This document shows, piece by piece, positions 1 through 6,133 of a stretch of 8,340 nucleotides of DNA. Source of the DNA: Acetobacteraceae bacterium (GTDB taxonomy: Bacteria > Pseudomonadota > Alphaproteobacteria > Acetobacterales > Acetobacteraceae). The position numbers and the translations under genes are program-made. Location: assembly GCA_027311485.1 (NCBI GenBank), contig DAICYU010000146.1:1-8340 (forward strand), read 5' to 3'. Numbering within the stretch: the stretch's first letter is position 1; every line of letters begins with the position of its first letter. Below the pieces are notes generated by a model that was not told where the DNA came from, ran no database searches, and saw only the letters and a program-made list of their open reading frames with translations.

Positions 1-60
1 AGCGTGAGGCGCCACGGCGGGACCGTCAAGTGCGACCCGATTGCGCGAGACGGGGGACGC

Positions 61-846
61 ATGACGATCGTTTTTATCGGCGACATCCACCAGCAATGGG
101 ACAAGGTGGAACGGGGGCTGGCACAACTGGCAGAGCCGCCCGACGCCGCGATCATCCTGGGGGATGTGCAGTGCGAGCAGCCGCTGGACATGCTGGCGGC
201 GCCGCTGCTGCAACGGGGGATCGCGGTGCACTGGATTTTCGGCAACCACGACAACGATGGCGGGCCGGAGATGTGGCATAACCTGTGCTGCCCGACGCGA
301 AACCCCGTGACCGCGCCCCAATCGTTGCATGCCCGCGTGACAACCATCGGCGGCATCCGGGTTGCCGGTCTGGGCGGAACGTTCCGGCCAAGGATTTGGG
401 AACCTCCTGCCCCGCCGCGACTGCACGGCCGCGCCGAATTGCCGGACGATGTGGCGCAGATGGGACGCGGCTGGCGCCCGGAGCATATCGCCGCCCTGGT
501 GCACTCCTTGGGTACCACGGCGATCTGGCCGGAAGACTACGCGTATCTCGCCACCCAGCAGGCGGATATCCTGGTTACGCACGAAGCCCCCAGCAGCCAT
601 CCCGCCGGCAATGCCGCCCTGGACACCCTCGCTCGGCACATGGGCGCCAGGCTGGTCGTGCATGGGCATCATCACGTGAACTATCTGGCAGCTGCCGAGG
701 ATGGACTACGCGCGCTGGGGGTGGCCGCCGCATGGGGCGCGACGGAAACCGGGGAAGTATTGTGGGCCGGTGAGGCACCGAGGCACCTGACGGCCCCGCC
801 GGCGGGATGGCAGAGAACCGATGCGCAGCCGGGACCCTTTAACTGA
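61..846 (+). CDS. Calcineurin-like metallophosphoesterase
   Basis: A complete 261-residue protein of the calcineurin-like phosphoesterase superfamily, which hydrolyses phosphomono- or diesters at a two-metal centre. The signature metal-ligand motifs appear in order: GDIH (residues 7-10), GD (34-35, in ILGDVQ), GNHD (61-64), THE (173-175) and GHHH (202-205). No signal peptide or membrane segment is seen, so it should be cytoplasmic. I chose the ATG at 61 because the family fold begins with the strand MTIVFIGDIH and a GGGGGA stretch lies just upstream. The frame stays open to a GTG at 4, but those extra 19 residues look unlike the family. The substrate cannot be told from sequence; phosphoprotein, cyclic nucleotide and dinucleotide hydrolases share these motifs. 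It is convergent with the regulator at 876-1523, with 29 bp between the stops. An upstream gene could end at the TGA at 5-7, but too little is in view to say. Confidence 0.88.
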   Translation: MTIVFIGDIHQQWDKVERGLAQLAEPPDAAIILGDVQCEQPLDMLAAPLLQRGIAVHWIFGNHDNDGGPEMWHNLCCPTRNPVTAPQSLHARVTTIGGIRVAGLGGTFRPRIWEPPAPPRLHGRAELPDDVAQMGRGWRPEHIAALVHSLGTTAIWPEDYAYLATQQADILVTHEAPSSHPAGNAALDTLARHMGARLVVHGHHHVNYLAAAEDGLRALGVAAAWGATETGEVLWAGEAPRHLTAPPAGWQRTDAQPGPFN

Positions 847-875
847 GCATGACGCTGTCCCGGACAGGCGGAACC

Positions 876-1523
876 TCAGCCAGCCGCGGCACCCTCCGCG
901 ATCCGGGTGGCGGCAACGACCCGTCCCCTTGATGATTCCACATGCAAGGCCGCGCATTTTGCGGCGCCCGCGGCATCGTGGGCGAGAATCGCATCGATAA
1001 TCCCGTCGTGCTCCTTGCCCAGTTCCAGCATGTCCTCGCGACCGATGGCGGTGGCGGCAAAGCGCGTCAGCCGATCGTATTGCTCAACCAGGTCGTGCCC
1101 GATTGTCCGGACACGGGCGTTCCGACTGAAGCCCGCAATCGCGTTATGCAGGGCAGTGTTATGCTCCAGGAGGGCATCCAGCGTTGTGGCATGGTTCACC
1201 CATCCTCGGAAGGAGTGCAATGGTCGCAATGCGGCATCAGTCTGCGCAGCCGCTGCCGCGGCACAGGCTGGTTCAATCGCCAGGCGAAGACCATAGATAT
1301 CCATGACATCGCTCAGCGTGACCGGATTGACAAGGTAGCCCTGGCGCGGCAGCACCGTGACAAGCCTTTCACGCTCCAGCCGAAGTAATGCATCGCGTAT
1401 CGGCGACCGGCTGACGCGATACTGATCCGCCAGGATCTGTTCGCGAAGTTCCTGTCCGGGCCGCAGCACGCACCGTAGGATCGACAGCCGGATTGCATGG
1501 TAGATTGTGTCGCGTAACAGCAT
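876..1523 (-). CDS. GntR-family transcriptional regulator, FCD (FadR/VanR) subfamily
   Basis: A complete 215-residue DNA-binding regulator. Residues 1-68 form the GntR winged helix: LRPGQELREQILADQYRVSR is followed by SPIRDALLRLERERLV and the wing PRQGYLVNPV. Residues about 75-200 form the all-helical FCD ligand-binding domain. Its usual metal site can be read as N122, H126, H172 and H194. The spacings (+4, +46, +22) fit the family, although Asn stands where Asp is common. Such proteins usually repress a nearby catabolic or transport operon and are released by an organic acid. No such operon is in view, so the effector is unknown. The start is the ATG at 1523-1521, with GGAG about ten bases upstream. 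It follows rbfA on the same strand after 137 bp and is probably a separate transcription unit. Confidence 0.9.
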   Translation of the reverse strand: MLLRDTIYHAIRLSILRCVLRPGQELREQILADQYRVSRSPIRDALLRLERERLVTVLPRQGYLVNPVTLSDVMDIYGLRLAIEPACAAAAAAQTDAALRPLHSFRGWVNHATTLDALLEHNTALHNAIAGFSRNARVRTIGHDLVEQYDRLTRFAATAIGREDMLELGKEHDGIIDAILAHDAAGAAKCAALHVESSRGRVVAATRIAEGAAAG

Positions 1524-1555
1524 CGCTTAGCCGCTCCACCACAGGCCGAGCAAGC

Positions 1556-1585
1556 ATGCTATGCACAGTTGTTGTTGGACGGCAA
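1556..1585 (-). promoter_or_regulatory. Candidate promoter of the GntR-family gene
   Basis: On the minus strand TTGCCG (1585-1580, 4 of 6 matches to the -35 consensus) is followed after 18 bp by TAGCAT (1561-1556, 4 of 6 matches to the -10). It would start RNA about 25 nt before the regulator ATG. The -35 lies inside an inverted repeat (1574-1594), which would suit self-repression. The matches are modest and the call is an inference. Confidence 0.28.
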
Positions 1586-1594
1586 GGTTCCAAC
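1574..1594. repeat. Inverted repeat upstream of the GntR-family gene
   Basis: GTTGGA (1574-1579) and TCCAAC (1589-1594) form a perfect 6-bp inverted repeat separated by 9 bp, 50-70 bp upstream of the regulator start. Two half-sites of this size in front of a dimeric GntR-family gene make it a candidate operator. The half-site spacing is wider than many FCD-family operators, and no T-run follows, so a terminator role is unlikely. Confidence 0.3.
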
Positions 1595-1603
1595 GACAGA
1601 ACG

Positions 1604-1645
1604 GCGCCGGTGTGCGCAGCCTCCCTGCACGGCTACGAGCGGCGC
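1604..1645 (-). other. GC-rich inverted repeat after rbfA, possible operon-end structure
   Basis: Beginning 15 nt past the rbfA stop, the arms GCGCCG and CGGCGC (1640-1645 and 1604-1609) can pair. Between them GTGC and GCAC can form an inner stem. No clean T-tract follows on the minus strand, so this is not a standard intrinsic terminator. It could mark the end of the operon, protect the 3' end, or be chance in GC-rich DNA. Nothing else gene-like is seen in 1524-1660. Confidence 0.2.
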
Positions 1646-1660
1646 TGTGACTCCCGCGGT

Positions 1661-2053
1661 CTAGTCATGGTCGAGATCGCGGGCGACCTCCGGCCGATGC
1701 ATCAGCTCATCGATTTTCATCGCATAGTCCAGCGCATGGTCCGGTTCGAATGTCAGGTCCGGTGCCGCACGCAATCGCAGCGCGTGTGCGACCTGTCCAC
1801 GCAGATACGGCGTGGCCCGCCGCAACGCCGGCAGCAGCGCATCGACGTCTGACCGGCCGAGACGGGTGATAAACGCCGTCGCGCGCTTCAGGTCGGGACC
1901 GATGCGCACTTCGGTGACGGTGATCTGGGCGTCCGCCAGGTCGGGATCGCGAAAATCGTGGCGGCCGAATATCCCAGCCAGCACGTGGCGGATTTCTTCC
2001 GCCACGCGCAGCTGCCGCTGGGATGGAGCGGCATGATGAGGCGACTTCTTCAA
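1661..2053 (-). CDS. rbfA: 30S ribosome-binding factor RbfA
   Basis: RbfA binds the immature 30S subunit near the 5' end of 16S rRNA and helps its late maturation and cold adaptation. The 130-residue product is of normal length. It shows the family pattern: QLRVAEEIRHVLA near the N-terminus (14-26), ITVTEVRIGPDLKRATAFI (44-62) in the KH-like core, then TPYLRGQVAHALRLRAAPDL (81-100) and LDYAMKIDELM (108-118). No ATG or GTG fits in frame. The TTG at 2053-2051 does: it overlaps the infB stop by 4 nt (TTGA) and yields MKKSPHHAAPSQRQ, with GGAG 11 nt upstream. Translation is therefore probably coupled to infB. The frame remains open further upstream into infB, but that part is not RbfA-like. It ends with TAG. 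In many alphaproteobacteria truB follows; here it does not. Confidence 0.93.
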   Translation of the reverse strand: MKKSPHHAAPSQRQLRVAEEIRHVLAGIFGRHDFRDPDLADAQITVTEVRIGPDLKRATAFITRLGRSDVDALLPALRRATPYLRGQVAHALRLRAAPDLTFEPDHALDYAMKIDELMHRPEVARDLDHD

Positions 2054-4884
2054 GCGGGGATCATCTCCGTCTCGAAGCACTCGACGACATCGCCTTCCTG
2101 CAGGTCGTTGAAGTTTGAGAAGGAAAGGCCGCATTCGTAGCCGCGCGCGACTTCGCGGACATCGTCCTTGAAGCGCTTGAGCTGCGACAGCTCTCCGTTG
2201 TGGATCACCACATTGTCCCGCAGGACCCGGACGCCGGCGCCGCGCTTGACCAGGCCTTCGGTGATGTAGCAACCGGCGACCCTGCCAACCTTGGTGATGT
2301 TGAACACCTTGCGCACTTCGGCATAGCCCAGGAACTTCTCCCGCGCCTTTGGTGCCACCTTGCCGCGGACCAGCTTCTCCACGTCATCCGCGACCTCATA
2401 AATGATCGAGAAGTAGCGGATATCCACGCCTTCGCGCTGCGCCAATTCCCGCGCCTGCGACGTGGCGCGAACGTTGAAGGCGATGATTACCCCGTTCGAT
2501 GCCTTGGCAAGCTGAATGTCGCTTTCCGTGATCTGCCCGACCGCGGCCAGCAACACGCGGACTTTCACCTCCTCATGCGCCAGCTTCATCACCGTCACCT
2601 GGATGGCCTCGGCGCTGCCCTGCACGTCGGCCTTGATCAGGACGGCGACTTCCTTCTGCTCACCAGCCTGGATGCGGGCCAGCATCTGGTCCAGCGTGCC
2701 GCGTGCGCCGGCGGCCAGGCCGGCCAGCTTCTCGCGGTTGCGCCGAGAGCGGAACTCGGTGATCTCACGGGCACGCGCCTCGTTTTCCACCACGACGAAC
2801 GGTTCACCGGCCGACGGAGCGCCGCTCAGGCCCAGGATTTCCACAGGCGTGGACGGCCCGGCTTCCGGCAGTTGCCGGCCCTTATCGTCCAGCATGGCGC
2901 GCACCCGGCCCCATTCGGCACCGGCCACCACGATATCACCCTGATGCAGCGTGCCGCGCTGGACCAGGATCGTGCCCACCGGGCCACGGCCGCGGTCCAG
3001 CCGGCTTTCGATCACCGAGCCTTCGGCCGTCCGCAGCGGATTCGCCTTCAGGTCAAGGATTTCCGACTGCAGCAGGATCGCTTCTTCCAGCTTGTCTAGG
3101 CCGGTCTTCTTCAGCGCCGAAACCGGAACATCCTGGGTTTCACCGCCCATATCCTCGACCACGATCTCATGGCTCAGCAGTTCCTGGCGTACCCGGGTAG
3201 GGTTGGCGTCGGGTTTATCCATCTTGTTGATGGCAACGATGATCGGCGCGTTCGCGGCCTTGGCATGCCGGATCGCCTCGATCGTCTGCGGCATCACACC
3301 GTCATCCGCCGCCACTACCAGAACGACGATGTCGGTTACCGATGCACCACGGGCCCGCATGGCGGTGAACGCCTCATGGCCTGGCGTATCGATGAAGGTG
3401 ATGCGGTCGCCCGACGGCATCGTCACCTGATAGGCGCCGATGTGCTGGGTAATGCCGCCCGCTTCCCCGGCGGCGACGTCGGTGGCCCGCAATGCGTCCA
3501 GCAGCGACGTCTTGCCGTGATCGACATGGCCCATGATGGTCACCACGGGCGGACGCGGCAGCAGGTCGGCATCGATATCCGCCATGCCTTCCAGGCCGAT
3601 TTCGACATCCGATTCGGATACGCGGCGCGCCCGGTGGCCGAATTCCTGCACCACAAGTTCAGCGGTGTCGGCATCCAGCGACTGGGTGATGGTCGCCATG
3701 ACCCCGAGCTTCATCAGCGCCTTGATCACCTCGGGTGCCCGCGCCGCCATGCGGTTGGCGAGTTCCTGTACGGTGATCTGATCCGGCAGCACGACATCGC
3801 GCACCACCTTCACCTGGTCCGACCGCAGCCGATCCAGTTCGGCCTGACGCCGTTCGCGCTCGCGTTGCCGCCGGACCGACGCCAATGAGCGGACCCGCTC
3901 ATCCTCGCCTTCCAGCGCCGCCTGCACGTCGATGCGACCCGCGCGGCGGCCATCGGCACCCTTCTTGGGGGCGGCGACGGGCGGCTTGCGTGCCGGCACG
4001 CCGCCAGCGCCCGGGCGACGGACGGGACGCGCCTCTTCCTCTTCCTCCGGCTTGCCGGTCCGTAGACGCAATGTCTCGGTCGCGGCACCGGGCTGCGCCG
4101 GCGCCTGAGCGCCGCCTTGCGTGCCCGGACGCTGCTGGCCCGGAGGCGCGCCCGCAGGCGCCCTGGCTGCCGGCTGCCCCGGCCGACCCTGCTGCGGCTG
4201 GCCCTGTGGGGCCTGCCCCTGTGGCGGCTGACCCTGCGGCGGCGCCGCAGGACGCGCCTGACGCGCTTCCACCGGAGCCGGCCGTGCGGGCTGTTGTGAT
4301 GCCGGCTGGACGTCCGAAGCCGCATGGGCGTCGTCCACGGTCCGGGCGGCGGCGGCGGCAGCGGCAGCAGCCTCCGCGGCACGCCGAGCCTCGGCTTCCT
4401 CTTGTTCCCTGGCCGCCTGCTCCTCGGCCAGGCGAGCCTCTTCCTCGGCCGCCTTGCGCGCTTCGGCCTCACGCCGACGCGCTTCCTCGGCAGCGGAGAG
4501 GATCGAAATCTTCTCCTGCTCCCGCCGCTCAGCCTCACGCCGGGCCGCATCACGCTGCTGCTCGACCAGCGCCCGCTGCCGGGCGGCCAGTTCGGTCGCG
4601 GTCAGCGCCCGTGTGCCGGGCGCCGGTCGTGCCTGCTGGACATTCGGCCTTGGTGGCGTCGGCGCACCTGTGGGAACCGCCGTTGGCGCACCCGCCGCGG
4701 CCGAAGGACTTGCCGGCGCGGGTGCACGCTTCTTCCGCACCTCTACCTGTACGACCTTAGACCGGCCGTGGCTGAAGCTCTGCCGGACGGATCCGGCATC
4801 TACGGTCCGGCCCAATTCCAATCGTCCTGCCGGACGCAGGGAGAGCCGACCCTTGCCGCCGTCCTGATCGTTGCTTTCGCTCAT
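2050..4884 (-). CDS. infB: Translation initiation factor IF-2
   Basis: IF-2 is the GTPase that brings initiator fMet-tRNA to the 30S subunit and promotes 50S joining. The product has 944 residues. An alphaproteobacterial-type N-terminal segment (about 13-52, with RQSFSHGRSK at 35-43 region) comes first. Next is a charged Ala/Glu/Arg coiled-coil-like stretch (about 95-185, with nine consecutive Ala at 172-180), then a Pro/Gln/Gly-rich linker (about 200-265). The conserved IF2_N domain is at about 363-422. The G domain has G1 GHVDHGKT (452-459), G2 GGIT (477-480 region), G3 DTPGH (499-503), G4 NKMD (553-556) and G5 SAL (589-591). The beta-barrel domain II, domain 3 (about 705-810) and the C-terminal fMet-tRNA-binding domain (about 845-944, with GYECGLSF near 915) complete it. 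The ATG at 4884 sits 3 nt after the ylxR stop, so the two are probably translationally coupled. All key motifs are intact. Confidence 0.98.
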   Translation of the reverse strand: MSESNDQDGGKGRLSLRPAGRLELGRTVDAGSVRQSFSHGRSKVVQVEVRKKRAPAPASPSAAAGAPTAVPTGAPTPPRPNVQQARPAPGTRALTATELAARQRALVEQQRDAARREAERREQEKISILSAAEEARRREAEARKAAEEEARLAEEQAAREQEEAEARRAAEAAAAAAAAARTVDDAHAASDVQPASQQPARPAPVEARQARPAAPPQGQPPQGQAPQGQPQQGRPGQPAARAPAGAPPGQQRPGTQGGAQAPAQPGAATETLRLRTGKPEEEEEARPVRRPGAGGVPARKPPVAAPKKGADGRRAGRIDVQAALEGEDERVRSLASVRRQRERERRQAELDRLRSDQVKVVRDVVLPDQITVQELANRMAARAPEVIKALMKLGVMATITQSLDADTAELVVQEFGHRARRVSESDVEIGLEGMADIDADLLPRPPVVTIMGHVDHGKTSLLDALRATDVAAGEAGGITQHIGAYQVTMPSGDRITFIDTPGHEAFTAMRARGASVTDIVVLVVAADDGVMPQTIEAIRHAKAANAPIIVAINKMDKPDANPTRVRQELLSHEIVVEDMGGETQDVPVSALKKTGLDKLEEAILLQSEILDLKANPLRTAEGSVIESRLDRGRGPVGTILVQRGTLHQGDIVVAGAEWGRVRAMLDDKGRQLPEAGPSTPVEILGLSGAPSAGEPFVVVENEARAREITEFRSRRNREKLAGLAAGARGTLDQMLARIQAGEQKEVAVLIKADVQGSAEAIQVTVMKLAHEEVKVRVLLAAVGQITESDIQLAKASNGVIIAFNVRATSQARELAQREGVDIRYFSIIYEVADDVEKLVRGKVAPKAREKFLGYAEVRKVFNITKVGRVAGCYITEGLVKRGAGVRVLRDNVVIHNGELSQLKRFKDDVREVARGYECGLSFSNFNDLQEGDVVECFETEMIPA
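4177..4236 (-). repeat. Tandem PQGQ-type repeat inside the infB linker
   Basis: Four 15-nt units encode QGQPP, QGQAP, QGQPQ and QGRPG (IF-2 residues 217-236). At the DNA level the plus strand shows repeated CCCTGTGG/CCCTGCGG blocks. The units are imperfect but in frame, lying in the disordered linker between the N-terminal segment and the conserved IF2_N domain. Such repeats change length easily by slippage without harming the GTPase core. Confidence 0.65.
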
Positions 4885-4887
4885 GCT

Positions 4888-5679
4888 TTACCCGTTGGCA
4901 CCCGCTATTTCGTTCACCGGAGCGGCTGTCCGCTCCGCGGTCCGTTCGGACCCCATGGCCCTTTCGGACCTGTTCCTCAATCCTGCCAGCCTTCCCGCCT
5001 CCTGAACGAGCGAGTCGGCCAATTTGCCCGGCGCTACCGCCACATGCACAAGATAGTCCCGCCCGAACACGCGGCCCAGGGCCTCACGTGGCAGCGGATC
5101 AATAATTTCCAGTTCGGTCCCCAAACCGGACCGGAACCGTGCGCGCTCCGCCGGACTGCCATCCGACGCTTGTATCAAAAGCCTGGCCCGCCCTGCCTGT
5201 AGCATGTCGCGAGCTTTTTCATAGCCAGCGACAGCCTGCCCGGCACGCCGCGCGAGACCCAGGAATTCACCAATCCGGCGGGCCAGTGCCGCCTGAAGTA
5301 GCACAGGAAGGTCAGGTGACACCGTGACCGAACCGCGGGCTGCCCTGGCAAATGCCCGCGTCAAATTGCGAAACGCCGTATCGTCAGTGCCACCGAAGTG
5401 TAGCACATCACCGGATGCACTCAACCACATTCCCCGTCCGGGCAGCCTTGCAGCAAGGTCGGGGACAAGCTGCCTGTCGGGACCGACAACAAATCGGATC
5501 ATCCGCTCCTTCGGCAGCCGCTCACGCGTGACGACGCAGCGGCGCAGCGGACCAGTCTCCGGGTCCGCTGAGTCGTCATGATCCGGTTCCGGACCGAGGA
5601 GATGGCGTTCAGTCGTGATCTGTCTCCTGCACAGTGTCGTGCTGCCCTTCAGAATGCTGGCCCTCAGCCGATTCCTCAC
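4888..5679 (-). CDS. ylxR: YlxR (DUF448) RNA-binding protein fused to an L7Ae-like domain
   Basis: An RNA-binding protein typical of the nusA-infB interval. Numbering is from the GTG at 5679 (263 residues). The YlxR domain spans about 45-95: RRCVVTRERLPKERMIRFVV, then LPGRGMWLS at 79-87. A second domain at about 128-235 resembles the L7Ae/L30e ribosomal fold (IGEFLGLARRAGQAVAGYEK at 136-155, then LPREALGRVFGRD). This two-domain fusion is common in alphaproteobacteria. Bacillus YlxR modulates RNase P; the role of the fused form is not settled. The start is uncertain. The GTG at 5679 lacks a ribosome-binding site and lies 71 nt inside the nusA reading frame. The best ribosome-binding site (AGGAG, 5628-5624) points to an ATC at 5619-5617, which would give 243 residues beginning MTTERHLLG. 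No other ATG, GTG or TTG occurs in frame before the YlxR domain. It ends with TAA 3 nt before infB. Confidence 0.85.
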   Translation of the reverse strand: MRNRLRASILKGSTTLCRRQITTERHLLGPEPDHDDSADPETGPLRRCVVTRERLPKERMIRFVVGPDRQLVPDLAARLPGRGMWLSASGDVLHFGGTDDTAFRNLTRAFARAARGSVTVSPDLPVLLQAALARRIGEFLGLARRAGQAVAGYEKARDMLQAGRARLLIQASDGSPAERARFRSGLGTELEIIDPLPREALGRVFGRDYLVHVAVAPGKLADSLVQEAGRLAGLRNRSERAMGSERTAERTAAPVNEIAGANG

Positions 5680-6130
5680 CGTCGAACCAATGCGCCCGGG
5701 CGGCCATGATCACCTCGTTCGCGGTGGCTTCATCCATGGCATCCGCGCCAACGATCTCAACCAGCTCGTCCGAGGCCAGGTCGCCGAGGTCGTCCAGCGT
5801 CTTTACGCCCTTCTCCCCCAACGCCACCAGCATGGTCGGCGTCAATACCTCGATCGCGGCAACCTCATCGGTGACGCCGAGCGCGACACGCTTGTCGTTC
5901 AACTCATTGTCCCGCTGCTCGAGAAAGCCCTGCGCGCGACGAACAAGTTCATCGGCGACGTTTTCGTCGAAGCCCTCGATGGCGGCGACTTCCTCAAGCG
6001 GCGTGAACGCCAGTTCCTCGACGGTGGTGAACCCTTCGGTGACCAGCAGGCCGGCGATCATGTCGTCGACGTCCAACGCCTCAACGAACAGGCCGGAACG
6101 GCGGCGGAATTCCTCCTGCCGACGCTCGCT
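5609..6130 (-). pseudogene. nusA: NusA C-terminal acidic-repeat region, downstream of an in-frame amber codon
   Basis: This is the second part of nusA: 173 codons in the same frame as the 6131-7174 gene, separated from it only by one TAG. It opens with SERRQEEFRRRSGLFVEALD, the usual linker after KH2, followed by two helix-hairpin-helix acidic-repeat (AR) domains. AR1 contains LLVTEGFTTVEELAFTPLEE and IEGFDENVADELVRRA. AR2 contains EKGVKTLDDLGDLASDELVE, and the region ends in the usual MAARAHWF plus an acidic tail. In E. coli these domains contact the RNA polymerase alpha C-terminal domain and phage N protein and hold NusA autoinhibited. Apart from the TAG the sequence looks intact, with no frameshift. 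A separate start is possible only at the TTG at 6076 (155 residues), whose ribosome-binding site is poor. Readthrough would give a 521-residue NusA, a normal proteobacterial length. Calling it a pseudogene fragment is provisional. Confidence 0.75.
5617..5628 (-). promoter_or_regulatory. Shine-Dalgarno site and possible ATC start of ylxR
   Basis: The minus strand reads AGGAG-ACAG-ATC across the last codons of nusA. The ATC is in the ylxR frame and 11 nt overlap the end of the nusA frame, a layout usual for coupled genes. ATC is a very rare start codon; an ATG changed by one base, or a base error, would explain it equally well. Confidence 0.45.
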
Positions 6131-6133
6131 CTA
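6131..6133 (-). other. In-frame amber (TAG) codon in nusA
   Basis: The minus strand reads GAC ATC GAT ATC CTG ACC then GAG GCC GAG TAG AGC GAG CGT CGG. The encoded series is ILTEAE-stop-SERRQEEF. Family members usually read TEAEESERRQ here, so the change is explained by one base, GAG to TAG. The frame on both sides is unchanged. Confidence 0.85.

Noticed and set aside
4..60. Longer metallophosphoesterase starting at the GTG at 4
   Set aside because: The first 19 residues are not family-like, and the ATG at 61 has both a better ribosome-binding site and the expected first beta-strand.
855..867. Small hairpin CTGTC-CCG-GACAG between the convergent genes as a two-way terminator
   Set aside because: Only five pairs around a 3-nt loop and no T-tract on either strand.
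2200..3888. Long open frames on the plus strand opposite infB (about 299 and 239 codons), plus more at 3885-5202
   Set aside because: They mirror the codon structure of infB in GC-rich DNA, show His/Arg/Asp-rich compositions with no domain motif, and have no ribosome-binding sites. The minus-strand IF-2 is unmistakable.
6131..6133. General reassignment of TAG as a sense codon
   Set aside because: TAG is the natural stop of rimP (7189-7191) and rbfA (1661-1663), both at family-typical C-termini, so TAG ends translation in this genome.
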